The translations under genes were made by a program, and so were the position numbers. This document shows, piece by piece, positions 1-24,013 of a DNA stretch of 64,000 nt. The stretch comes from Brevipalpus yothersi (Eukaryota; Arthropoda; Arachnida; Trombidiformes; Tenuipalpidae), in NCBI GenBank assembly GCA_003956705.1, contig QZCP01000756.1, forward strand, positions 1 to 64,000, written 5' to 3'. Every line of letters begins with the position of its first letter. Positions within the stretch are counted from its first letter, which is position 1. The notes under the pieces were generated by a model. That model was not told the DNA's origin. It made no database searches and saw only the letters and a list, made by a program, of their open reading frames with translations.

Positions 1-370
1 CTGACATTATTATGCTGTTCTCATTGGAAGAATCGTTTACCTGCCTAAATTGATCAGTGTTCCATGTATATATATGTGGAGTTGACTGAATTATGCTGTG
101 TTCACCTTTTGCGAGCTGATCGATACATTATGGAATACAAGAGGTATACATACCTTGTGTAGACTGATAACTTTGATCAATACTTAACCTCTGAGATAAG
201 AGTGCCTATTATTCGAGAGGAAGAGGGAACTTTTCGAACAGATTGAGGAGGAAGAAAATTGTGCCGTGAAAATAGAAGGTTGAGATGTAACAATTTTGAT
301 GGATCATGTGAATATCGACCTCTCTGGTAAAAAAATGAGCAATCCTTGGGAGAACTCAAATTTTGTAGGA

Positions 371-375
<5 letters not shown>

Positions 376-422
<47 letters not shown>
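376..422 (+). repeat. (GA)n microsatellite
   Basis: A nearly pure GA dinucleotide run of about 47 bases in the gene-free 5' flank. Confidence 0.95.
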
Positions 423-426
<4 letters not shown>

Positions 427-3310
427 ACAAGAGGCTTTTTTACTACTCAAAATCGATTCTCAACATTTCAAATTGGCTGATAAGGTACTTTTTTCCTTGG
501 AATTTGGAATTTTTCTCCTCTTCTTTCCAAGAATGTTCTGAAAAATTGAATATAATAATTCAATATATCTTCACAAAGCTCCTTTTGAAATGTATAAATA
601 AACAAAAAATTGACCAATTTTTATCGATCATATTGCTTTCACCATCTCGATAGCTTCAATTTTTGTTACGTTTTATCTATTGTTTGGAATGTCCAGTAAT
701 CGTAGATAGGATTCCAGATAACAAAATGCTCATAAATTACATTATATTATGCAATCAAACTAATCAAAAGGGAGATTTCATCTCAACAGCTGACTTGATT
801 GCAACCTTCGACTGATTAAAAGCTCACACTGATTAATGTTCAGATTGAAGATCACTTGCCAGCTCAAGTTTCCTGGGTATGGAAGAATTTGATTTGGTAT
901 GCAAATCAATGTGTGTAGATATGCATACATATAACATCGTCAGCCCATTCATTAATCAATTAGTACCCGATCAATGAAGGCACGAAAGCCAAGCAAATTC
1001 GAATACTTTCCCTACAACTGAAACAGGAAGTGAACAAATGAGTCTCATAGTGTTTAAATTAACACAACAAAGTGGACAGAATGCACTATCAATGTTACAT
1101 GCTGAACGTGAATGAATAAAGCTGAACTACTGGTTCTAATTAAGTAAATCAATCGATTTGAATGCCTTTCTGCTACTACCGTCAAAGGTCATTGTCAACG
1201 GAAGTGAATGTGTGTAGGTGAAAACGTGAATAAAATTGATTGAAATCGAGTCAAGTATTGGCTATTTGGCTCCAGGATAAGCGATGCTGATCACTTGGCA
1301 CCTAGTTGAGGAACATCTTGATGATGAAACCAGGAGGAGAGATGCAAAAAACCGTTGATAAAAAAAGTACCGTTATCCATTGGATGGGTTCTTAGTAGAA
1401 GAAAACGGAATCTTTCTCATGTATCTCATCTAAGAAATGCAGAAGGAAGAGCAAAGGAGGAAGAAAGAATCAAGATGGGTGAGTTGAAGATATTGAACGA
1501 GTGATCCTAATTGAAACTCAATGAATAAGACTGTTCAAGAGAAGACAGAGAGAGAGAGAGAGAATTTGAATCAGTCAGTTTCAATTCATGGTGATGATGA
1601 TAATATATATGAATATACATGTATGCATGATAATGAGCAATGCATGAGTGTTGCTATTGAACGTCAACTGGGTGTTCCTATGCTTTCAAGCGATATTAGC
1701 GTGAAAAAATTTCTCTCTCTTTCTCTCTCCCTTTCTTTCTCTCTTTCTTTCTTTTTCTTTATTCGTCTACTTTGTAATATTTTTCGGGAAGCTTGAGCAC
1801 CCATTGAAATGAATGAATGATGATTACTGGGCGTTAAGCTGATTGCTGATTGTTATATGTTTCACTATTTATATTGGTTAGTGTAGTTGCTTGTGTGCAT
1901 TATTGGATGGTAAAAGAAATCAGGTGAATGATGAGGTTGCTGGAGAGGAATGTGCATTGTGTTGTATATGCAAAATTGTTCATCTTCTTTTTCCGGTTAA
2001 GCTTGAGTCACAAATAACTAGAGCAATGTGTAACCATGATTACCATTCCGTGTGTGTACAAATTTTTTGGGGAGGATAATCTTAGGGACACACGTGTTTA
2101 TGTGCTTAAGCAGTTACTAAAATATTCTAGATATTCTCAGTATTCATTATCTGAGTAGAATCAAAATGCTCACAGCATCATGTGCATGTGTAGGTATCTG
2201 CTCAAAGTTCAGATTACATATACTGTCTTCCCAATTGGCTTCCAGAATGCTTCTGTTCTAACTCATCTCTCCACTATATTTCAGAATGCATTTACCATGT
2301 GGTTGAGGGAACATATTTCATCAAAAAAGTGTTAAAATGATTCTGATATCTCAATTAGTGTGTCCTGAAATAAATTTTAGCCCATTAAAAGAGGATGTAC
2401 AAAATGTCGTCTTAATATCAACTTTTTTCTCTTCCAAAGTCCTCCTCTACAATTAAGGCCCAGACATGTGTATGTGTTTGAAATTGAAATATTTCACCAT
2501 ACAATCAAGATAACACTCAAGAAACATCATCAAAAATATGATGAGAATGTTGACCAAGAAAAGTGTTTTCTATCTTTACATCAGGTGTATCATGATCACT
2601 TTGCCGGCTATTATCATCATTAAGATGATGATGTACAACAACAATGCTGGTTGATGCTTATTCTTCTGTCTTATGTTGAGAGAGATTAATTTGAGAGAGA
2701 GAAGAAGATAGAGAATAGCTAAATTGGCGATATTCTAACCCTGGTACTTTGGCCTGGTCGGTTAGTCCAGAAGACAGATATATAAGTGAAAGTTTTTAAC
2801 CTCTAACACAAGTGCATATGAATGAATGTCATTACACTTGATTTGGGGAAGAAATTGTTGAGAATAAATGAGAAGATGGAGAGAGAGAGAAAGAATAGAG
2901 GATGTGAGAGCATCAGATGATGCGGATCATCATCAGAAAAGATGATGGTGAAACAATTTCAAAGCGACAAACTTAACCTTCGCCTTTTACTCATGAGAAA
3001 AGAAAAGGCTTATTATTACATGATGATCATCCAGCTCGAGAACTTTCACCTCAACTTCATCTTTCTCTCTCTCCACTTCTCATTATAATGAATTCATTTA
3101 ATTCATTCAATTTATCCTCCTCCTTCCCTCCCTCTCTCTCTTACTTACTCTCTTTCTTCTTCTTCAATCATCAATTGTTTTAACTGTAAATTCAACTAAC
3201 CTTAACTGAAAGCTCAACGTTTGTATGTATGTGTATGTATATTTGTGTGTATCGTTTTCATGAGAAGCAAAAATGATACCTGTTCACTTTTACACCATCT
3301 TATACTTTAT

Positions 3311-3312
<2 letters not shown>

Positions 3313-3364
<52 letters not shown>

Positions 3365-3380
3365 TAAGATGATTGACTTG

Positions 3381-3434
<54 letters not shown>
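3313..3434 (+). repeat. (GA)n followed by (CT)n, inverted pair
   Basis: GA at about 3313-3362 and CT at about 3384-3434, separated by about 20 bases. The two arms are complementary on one strand and could form a hairpin of about 50 base pairs. Confidence 0.93.
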
Positions 3435-3436
<2 letters not shown>

Positions 3437-3558
3437 AGTCAGGGGAGGAGGTTTAGTATCACTCACAGTGGGAGGGATAAACAGTAGGAACCGTGAATTT
3501 TAAGATAATTTGGAAAGTGAGAAAACGATGGATCCAAGTGATGAATGAGAATGTAGGT

Positions 3559-3560
3559 GA

Positions 3561-3629
<69 letters not shown>

Positions 3630-3630
3630 C
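3559..3630 (+). repeat. Period-12 minisatellite in GA context
   Basis: Tandem units of GAGAGAGAGAAA, about six copies, ending at gcggg. The regular AAA spacing sets it apart from the pure GA tracts. Confidence 0.88.
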
Positions 3631-3847
3631 GGGAAAAAATTTTCACGTGAAGTGAGTCGAGTCAAGTTGATTCTCAAACGATACGTAAAATCGATCCTGT
3701 TAACAATGTTTACACTATTTTGATTGTTTGTTTCTCTCTATTTTTACATTTCTTTCTAGTGTCTTACCTTTTTTTCTCTGATTATCTATGTGAAAATATG
3801 ATGATGTAAATTCAAATGGATGACCACTTTTATCTGGCCAAATCAGT

Positions 3848-16815
<12,968 letters not shown>

Positions 16816-17709
16816 ATTGTAACAACGTTAAAGTGTTTAGCAATATATTTCCATAAGATTGAAAATCGAAGACTTTGTTTCAATTCTGGGACCTATATAT
16901 GTGTCCTTTTTATAATGATCCTCTTGAGCGAAATATGTACATAAATATATATATATGTATCGATTCTCTCGGTCAATTTTCCAATTCATCAAATAGATTT
17001 TTATGGGTGATTCTCTACTACTTTTTCGTGCTGTACAGCCGATTTTCATACTCATCATTAATTGATCACAATTTTTCGTGAACATCTTCATATGTTCATT
17101 CATTCTTTTTTATCTTAATCATTGATCGCATATTCATCTTTTCGATAAATTTTCAGTGTCTTTACCTTGAAATAAAAGGAATTGACCGAAAGCTTACACC
17201 ATGAGTAAACTTATTGCATCAATGATAATCCGTCGGATTAACCAATCTAAAATCATAACAACTCTTACGTTTCTTCGAAAGAGAAACATTACTGTCCAAT
17301 CAGCTATCAAATCAGTATATTTTAGCATATATTTTAGCAAAAGCTCTTTTGGGTTTGCTTTGATCAAATGTATCTTGAGTCGAAGAAACTTCTGAGTATT
17401 CTAATTAGGCTTTGTCCTTCTCTGATCATTTTATTTTACTTCTATTTATTCCTAATGATAGTTGATCAGGAACTTTCTTGGTGCATTATCGATTGGAATA
17501 GCGTGCAAGAAAACAATTTTCTTGCCATTAAGATATGAATGATCGACAAAAAACTCTAAGAAATCATTCTTACTGGAAATTTTATGAGAAAAATTGTATT
17601 CTCCAAATCAGATAAGTTATTCAGATGGTGGAGAGCGTTTCAAAAATATATCACCAATTTTCTCTAAGATTTGTGTAGCAATTGTGGCACTACATTAATT
17701 GGTTATAAA
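16816..17709. other. Intergenic: receptor 3' UTR and upstream region of first GPx
   Basis: No gene is recognised here. The first half is probably receptor 3' untranslated sequence up to the AATAAA near 17171. The rest probably holds the promoter of the first glutathione peroxidase gene. Short open frames in both directions have no domain character. Confidence 0.6.
17171..17176 (+). promoter_or_regulatory. Candidate polyadenylation signal AATAAA
   Basis: The hexamer AATAAA lies 355 bases after the receptor stop codon, in the right orientation. It precedes the first glutathione peroxidase gene, so it could end the receptor transcript. Confidence 0.4.
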
Positions 17710-17727
17710 ATGAGTGAAATAGCTTCG
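17710..17727 (+). CDS. GPx copy 1 exon 1 (start codon)
   Basis: ATG AGT GAA ATA GCT TCG is followed by the donor gtaaga. It matches the short first coding exon of copy 2 in phase and position. The following intron is only 55 bases. Confidence 0.75.
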
Positions 17728-18530
17728 GTAAGAGATACTTCTTGTATAAAATTGAGAATAATAGAATTTTCCTCTGAACCAGCCTGATGTTGAGGATGCT
17801 TACAACCCTCAATGGGAAGAATATAATTCGATTTTTGATTTTACCGTGAAAGATTTGGATGGGAACCCTGTCAGTTTGGGAAAGTTTAGGTGAGTGAAAA
17901 TTTCCATCCAATTCATGATGATATTGGTTTTAGAAATGGATTTCCCCATTATTAAGAATTTGAATTTAAAATGAAGCAAATTATGATAATCTGAGAATAT
18001 TTCCAGATAATTCCTTTTTGGAAGCAAGTTTTAATTACTTGTTTTTTTTCTCAATTTAATTACCAGAGGCAATGTCTGTCTGGTAGTCAATGTGGCAACT
18101 TATTGTGGCTTCACTTATATGAATCACAAAATTCTCAATGAACTATATGATCGATACAAGGACCAGAGATTCGAAATATTAGCCTTTCCATGTAATCAAT
18201 GGGCTCAAGAGCCGGCATGTGAAGTGGATCTGAAAGAATATGTGAAGAAGAAAGGAATAAAGTATCAAGTGTTTGGAAAAATTAATGTTAATGGCAAGAA
18301 TACCATTCCATTGTATCGTTTCCTAAAATCAAAACAAGGTGGTATTCTTGGAAATGCTATCAAATGGAATTTCACCAAATTTCTTACTGATCGTGATGGT
18401 CAGCCGGTGAGTCGATATGCACCAACTACAGGGACAAACGTGAGTATTATCAGGAAAATTTTTGGAAAAAAATCATCAAAATTCACCTATTCACCAGGTA
18501 ATCGCTAAAGATATCGAAGAATTATTGTGA
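17710..18530 (+). CDS. Glutathione peroxidase, Cys type, copy 1 (4 exons)
   Basis: A GPX4-like thiol peroxidase that reduces lipid or hydrogen peroxides using thioredoxin or glutathione. Exons 17710-17727, 17783-17889, 18067-18439 and 18498-18530 join in phases 0, 2 and 0 into 176 residues. The start MSEIAS lies in a short first exon; the second begins PDVEDAYNPQ. The peroxidatic site is NVATYCGFT, with TGT (Cys) where vertebrate enzymes have selenocysteine. The other catalytic residues are Gln in PCNQW and Trp-Asn in IKWNFTKF. Compared with copy 2 it lacks one Gly in the loop after PCNQ (WAQEP instead of FAGQEP). No mitochondrial or secretory leader is visible, so it is probably cytosolic. 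The neighbouring copy is about 1.5 kb downstream on the same strand. Confidence 0.94.
17783..17889 (+). CDS. GPx copy 1 exon 2
   Basis: It encodes PDVEDAYNPQ through FDFTVKDLDGNPVSLGKF after the acceptor ctgaaccag, and ends in phase 2 before gtgagt. FTVKDLDGNxVSL is the usual N-terminal GPx strand and turn. Confidence 0.92.
18067..18439 (+). CDS. GPx copy 1 exon 3 (catalytic core)
   Basis: It contains GNVCLVVNVATYCG, the shortened PCNQWAQEP loop, KINVNGKNTIPLYRF and GNAIKWNFTKFLTDRDG. It ends at GGG ACA AAC before gtgagt, in phase 0. Confidence 0.95.
18498..18530 (+). CDS. GPx copy 1 exon 4
   Basis: After a 58-base intron the exon encodes VIAKDIEELL and stop, matching the C-terminal helix of GPX4-like enzymes and the last exon of copy 2. 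Confidence 0.85.
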   Translation, partial: VIAKDIEELL

Positions 18531-20075
18531 ATCAACTGGAATGGAATATCTTCAACATCTCTATGTCAGTAGATTTTATTTTCTCCTTTTTCCTTAAAGT
18601 GCACCCTAATTTGGAGAGCCCTTGAATTTTAGAAAAAATAAGAAGAAAATAATTGCATTTATGAAAATGAAATATTAGTGCTACTGATTAACTGTCCTGA
18701 TTTTTTCTTCTCATTTTTCATTTTCACTCTAAATTTTGAGAATATTGTTGCATTATCATGATGCAAGATATAACAAAATTTTATTGCTCAAGTGTTATAT
18801 TATTACTATTATTATTTTTTATTCATCTATTCCAACAGTTTATCTCTTTCAATTTACTCAAAAATGTTAACTATTTAGTCCTTTTTTCATCCATGCACAC
18901 ACTTGTGTTAGACAACTCTTCTTCTTTCTCTCATTTATCAAACAATATGGATAAGTAAAATATGTACTCAAACTTAATGGTACCGAAAAAGAAAGTATTC
19001 TCAATATCAATAGACGCTTTGCATAGATACTTATTCAATATTTTCTCTCTCTTTCTATCACTTTTTTCATCTTCACTCTCTCTCTCTCTTTCAAGTAGAA
19101 ATTATTTTCATCGATTTAATCATATATTTTTCTCTCCCTCCTGATACTTAACTCAGTATGAATACATGAATCTCACCCCACCAGATTATTATTATCTCTC
19201 TCCCAGAATCGACCGAACTCTCTAGAAAGAGAGATGTTTTCGAATTTAAATGAAAAATAACGTGCCAAACATGTATCATACTGTCTTTCAAGGACATTCC
19301 GACTCCCCATGTACACAGACTGGAAAAATATTCCCATGGAAATAGAAAAATATTCCGGATGGTTATCGGTTGAAGAAGAGGGGGGAGAAAAATGGAAAGA
19401 AGAGGAAAGTAGCCATTCATCGTCATCACGAATCTAAATCGGACTTTCTCTCTCTCTCTCCCTCTAACTCTTTTTCACACAAACCATGTCTGTGTGTATA
19501 TTTTTCATGATAAATGGAAATTCATCCATGTAAAAAGAGGGAGAGAGACAGAGAACATTGAATTTTTTTTCCTCATCAAAAAGATAGAGAAAAATACTTG
19601 TTCATGTCTCCGCTGCATGATGAATAGGCGCTCTCAAACCGAAAAAGTGAGAGAGAGACTTTTTTTGGGTTACTCAAAGTGAGACAAGTGAGCTAATGTT
19701 GTTTGGGTTTTGTCTGTCTGTAGTAATAACACAAATTCATTGAATTCAGAATACTATTCAGAATTCAAAGTGGATAGAGTATCGATTGCCTGTGACCAAG
19801 AAATTGGATAAAAAAAACTGTTGATCATTTTGAATTGTCCTTGTTGTGAATAATCTGTTCAGTTGTTAATTTGCAAAATTGTGTGATTGTTTTCTCATTT
19901 TGTCATCAAGTGTGAGAGGTTTGTATCACTTTTGCATTTTGCACACTATCCATATGTTTTGATGTTTGGTTAAACTTTTTTTTTCTTTCCATGGACTCAT
20001 GAACACAGCGTGAAATATACACATATTTTTACCTGTTCCGATAATCGACAATTATCTGAGTGAAATCAATTGAAA
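18531..20075. other. Intergenic between the two GPx genes
   Basis: AT-rich spacer with a few short CT and GA runs. I see no gene. It includes the 3' end of copy 1 and the promoter of copy 2. Confidence 0.65.
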
Positions 20076-20084
20076 ATGGACTCT
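20076..20084 (+). CDS. GPx copy 2 exon 1 (start codon)
   Basis: The exon is ATG GAC TCT followed by gtaagt. It is nine coding bases long, in phase 0, with the sequence gaaa before ATG. A different upstream first exon cannot be excluded. Confidence 0.75.
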
Positions 20085-21329
20085 GTAAGTTGTACAATAT
20101 GTAGTCAACAGTACTTGTAATTTGAGTTAGGTCAAGATGCTAATCGATTCTTTGCTATAATTTTGCCTCTCTTTCTGTGTTACAATTTTTTAGCCAACTA
20201 ATGATGAGAACAAAAGTCCCGATTTGAAGAATGCAAAATCAATCTTTGAATTTACGGTGAAAGATTTGGATGGAAATGATGTCTCTCTGGAAAAATTCCG
20301 GTAATTTTACAGCTTTTCTTTTACTCTTTGATTTGTATCAAATTATGACTTGCATTCGAAACCCAATTCGATTGAAGAGGACACTTTTTTTTGACACTTG
20401 ATCGTGTCAATGACGCTTCTGGTCAGTGCTTTTCGAGTGCGAGTGTCCTCATTGCCGGATTGATCATCATCAATTGAATATCATGATGAATTCTGATCCA
20501 GCCGATGCCTTGTGAGGCGTTACACTTTGTTATCTCAATAATTTGAACCACTTGTAACTCGAGATTTCAATGGATGAAGATTGAGCTTGTTAAGTATCAT
20601 TTCCATTTAACTGTGCAATCATGAAAACATGCTCATCAACATGATGGGCACACTCTAAAATAGATTTGAGCTAAGAAATCAGATTGTCATTCAATGAGGT
20701 AACACACTTTCATGTCCTTGGAATAATAATCGAATGATAATCGTCACCATTTGAGGTAACAGATTAATCGTGCCTCTCAGAATCTTGACCAATTTAGATA
20801 GGTATAAATGCATCTTTCATATTCTAATGAATTTTTTTTCGGATTTTTTCCTTCCAGGGGCAAAGTATGCTTGGTTGTCAATGTTGCCTCCAATTGTGGA
20901 TTGACCAAAAACAATTACAAACAATTGAATGAAATGTACACACAATATCGAGAGAAAGGCTTAGAAATTTTGGCCTTCCCATGCAATCAATTCGCTGGCC
21001 AAGAGCCTGCATGTGAAACTGATTTGAAAGAGTTCATCAAAAAGAACAATGTCGAATTTCCATTCTTTGCAAAGATTAATGTCAATGGATCCAACACAAT
21101 TCCACTTTATTCATTCCTGAAAAACAAACAAGGTGGATTACTTGGAAATTTCATCAAATGGAATTTCACCAAATTCTTGTGTAATAAGGACGGTGAGCCA
21201 GTGAAACGTTATGGACCTTCCACTGAGCCCAAAGTAAGTTTAGCATTATTGTAGAGCAAAAGTTCTTATTATTAATCATCGCTAAATCTATTCCAGAGCA
21301 TTCACAAAGATTTGGAAGAGCTACTGTGA
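20076..21329 (+). CDS. Glutathione peroxidase, Cys type, copy 2 (4 exons)
   Basis: The second tandem GPX4-like peroxidase. Exons 20076-20084, 20194-20300, 20858-21233 and 21297-21329 join with phases 0, 2 and 0 into 174 residues, with introns at the same places as copy 1. The start is MDS, then PTNDENKSPDLKNAK. The catalytic Cys is in NVASNCGLT, with Gln in PCNQFAGQEP and Trp-Asn in IKWNFTKF. This loop has the full family length, so copy 1 carries the derived deletion. Both copies have Cys in EPACE, where most relatives have Gly-Thr or Gly-Ser. The usual plant-type resolving Cys further along is absent, so this Cys is a possible substitute (inference). No targeting peptide is visible unless an upstream exon exists. 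Confidence 0.95.
20194..20300 (+). CDS. GPx copy 2 exon 2
   Basis: It encodes PTNDENKSPDLKNAK and FEFTVKDLDGNDVSLEKF. It is exactly 107 bases, as in copy 1, and ends in phase 2. Confidence 0.92.
20858..21233 (+). CDS. GPx copy 2 exon 3 (catalytic core)
   Basis: It contains GKVCLVVNVASNCGLT, PCNQFAGQEPACE, INVNGSNTIPLYSF and GNFIKWNFTKFLCNKDG. It is three bases longer than the copy 1 exon because of the extra Gly codon. Confidence 0.95.
21297..21329 (+). CDS. GPx copy 2 exon 4
   Basis: It encodes SIHKDLEELL and stop after the acceptor ttccag. The preceding intron is 63 bases. Confidence 0.88.
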   Translation, partial: SIHKDLEELL

Positions 21330-22751
21330 AGGTTACACAAATTTCCGGTTCCTTCTCTTTGAATTTACTCTTTCTTTCTATGGAACTGGATCAATATTCA
21401 TGGTGTCCGTTTACCTGTTTATTCTCCCATCTTACAATACTATTATTTTTTCATTTTTTTTCTCTAATCCATTTGGAAAAACAATTGATTTTCCTTGAGT
21501 GATAAAATGTGTCGAAAACTGAGCTTATGGTAGCTGAATTTTAGCAGTATTTTTCGCTTTTGAAATCAAACTGTTAACATCTTCTGTTAGTTTTTTTTGA
21601 ATGTGTGTTTACAGATCATGCCGTTCCATCATTCTCAAGACCACTATAGTTAATTTATCTACTCAACTAGTTTTACCTCTTAATTTGAATGTTTATCACT
21701 CTTGAACAGTGGTCACATAATATTTACAGCTTTACTTGTTGGATATTTTTCTTTCTTACTCCATCAAGTAGATATTTCATTGAGAAAATATTTGTCTTGA
21801 ACTATCATTAAAATATGTTATTGAAGATTACAATCTTCGTATTTGCTTGAATTTTATCACCTTTCTGTCTGGGTTAAGTGATGCTCTTGAGAGGCAAAAG
21901 TGAGCCGGATCTAGATTCTAGACACTGAACTCTCTGGATGAGATATTCGCTTTATCAGTATTTCAGCAGAGGAACCTCATTCTAGGTGATAAGTACAATA
22001 TATGAACAGATTTTGACGTCTTATCGATAGAAAATTTTGCAACAAGAGATAAAATCCGCATAAATCTGACACAAAACGAAAAGTTTCTGTCCTTATCCAA
22101 CTTATCAAGTGAAAAGATTTCACACTTATCAATCAGATAATAAAAGTTGCTGGAAAAGGGTGCAACTAATGTAGACATTCCATCGTGATAGACAAATACT
22201 ATTGTGTAATAATTTCAAGACATAATAACGAGCCTCCAAAAGATTAGCTTCTTGCTATCAATTGATAATTTTCCTCCAAAATCCTTTCAATAGACTCGAT
22301 TGTCCATGAACACTACGTTATGCTAATGATGCACAAGAAATCTTATTTTTGACAAAAAATAGTTATACCTAAAGACACATTGTTGGTTTGAATCGGTCCT
22401 GAAAATATTTATCAATTGCAGTAGCTCAATGACAACAAACTCTCATGGTTTAATCATATATAATCTGATTAAAATCTCTGGAGAATATCTTGATATTTGA
22501 CAATATGTCTTAAGCAATCAATACGTGGTTTGGTGTTATCCTTTAAAACAGTTTTATATGAAATAAAATTCGAATAGCAAAAATAATTTGAATATTTTAA
22601 CTGCTAAAACATGCTGTGTGCTGTTAGCCGAGCCAAAACACGTAAGTTAAACAATCTAATAATGAAATTAAAAAAATTATCCATATAAACAGATTGCAAT
22701 ATATATATATACATATATGTTTCAATCAAAAAGAGAAGCATGAAAAATTGT
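21330..22751. other. Convergent intergenic region, GPx copy 2 / LRP4-like gene
   Basis: This is the shared 3' flank of two genes transcribed toward each other. On the minus strand ATTAAA (22449-22454 read in reverse) lies about 300 bases past the LRP4 stop and could be its polyadenylation signal. I see no gene here. Confidence 0.55.
22449..22454 (-). promoter_or_regulatory. Candidate polyadenylation signal ATTAAA for LRP4-like gene
   Basis: The variant hexamer ATTAAA on the minus strand lies about 300 bases beyond the stop codon. Placement is sensible, but such hexamers are common in AT-rich DNA. Confidence 0.25.
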
Positions 22752-23529
22752 CTAAATGTCAGTCTCGATGGAATGAAATGATGGATGTCGGTGTATTGCA
22801 TGAAAAGATGATCGCTTGGAAACTGGCGATGAGTGAAGTGAATTGAATTTCAATCTTTTACGCTCATGTCGTCTGTACAAAAAATCATCATAAGGAGAAT
22901 CATCGAACACTCGATATCCGCTTCCTGCGTGCTCAAATTCATCTGTTGGCATCAAAGTGATCGGTGAAGATCGTGGATACATTTTGGTTGTTGAAATATG
23001 CTGGGAATGTGGATCATTAAATTGATCAGAGGTAGATAACATTATACGAGATGATGTCCACGGTGGTGGATAATTTGTTCCACTGTCCATCATGATGCTT
23101 GCTTCATCACGATAGCCAATTTTTGCTGGTGAGCTGTCAAATAATATTCGATCATCGAAAAGGTACGGATCTGGTCCATCATCAAATCGATTGGGAGATC
23201 GGATGTGCTGATGAGGATGCTGATGTTGATGTTGATGTGAATGTGGATGCGAGGAATGATGATCGTAATGTGTATGCAATTGAGGTGGATGATGGTGAGA
23301 CTGTGGATGATATGATTGTTGATGCTGATTATCGTACAACGATTTTTTCATTGGTGGACATTGTCGTTTGTCGTGTGTTTTGCCACTACCAGTCTTCTTG
23401 TTTTTTGATGATGATTTATCAAGATTTGCTTTGCCACTGTGTCCCTCACTACTATTACCACCACCACTACTACTACTACCAGTACCACCAATCTTTAGTC
23501 CAGCTTCAGCATTTCTCGAGGGCAATCGT
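22752..23529 (-). CDS. LRP4: LRP4-like exon: cytoplasmic tail ending in ETDI
   Basis: It encodes about 259 residues from RLPSRNAEAGLKIGG to HPSFHSIETDI and stop. The tail has a Gly/Ser-rich start, a Lys-rich patch, a His/Gln/Pro-rich run, and a C-terminal basic segment with an RSSF site (SPVSKRSSF). There is no NPxY endocytosis motif and no PPPSP motif. The last four residues ETDI fit the S/T-X-hydrophobic PDZ ligand. The acceptor is cttcgttcacag. Confidence 0.85.
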
Positions 23530-23741
23530 CTGTGAACGAAGAAGGAAAAATGAAAAGAATATATACACATCTCATAGGACTTATGATATTCTGGATGAAA
23601 CAGGGGGAAACAGTGTATATATATATGTGTGTGTGTGCGAATATCCCAAGATAGTCAGACTGGAACATTCAGTCATTATTTTCATGCTTCATGAACAACT
23701 CGAATGGCAAGAGAAAGAGAAAGAGAAGATGAAATGTTACG

Positions 23742-23818
<77 letters not shown>

Positions 23819-23956
23819 CAGTGTTCGAGAGTTGGAAATCAAACATATCATGAAATATCGTTCATGGTGAACATAAATTCTAGAAGAATTTGTAGAAGAT
23901 CGTACATCAGGAAGTTTCACTTATTCGTAAGATTTTTCTTTTTTCTTCACTTTTTG

Positions 23957-24013
<57 letters not shown>

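Larger units (their letters stand above)
1..3847. other. Gene-free 5' flank with GA/CT repeats
   Basis: I recognise no gene in this stretch. Open frames here are short and mostly built from repeats. It holds a GA tract near 376-422, a GA tract followed by a CT tract near 3313-3434, and a 12-base-period GA/AAA array at about 3559-3630. The last few hundred bases probably include the promoter and 5' untranslated region of the receptor gene that follows, but no specific promoter element is convincing. Confidence 0.6.

Noticed and set aside
18067..21233. Selenocysteine (TGA) glutathione peroxidase
   Set aside because: The catalytic codon is TGT (Cys) in both copies, so no SECIS element is needed or sought.
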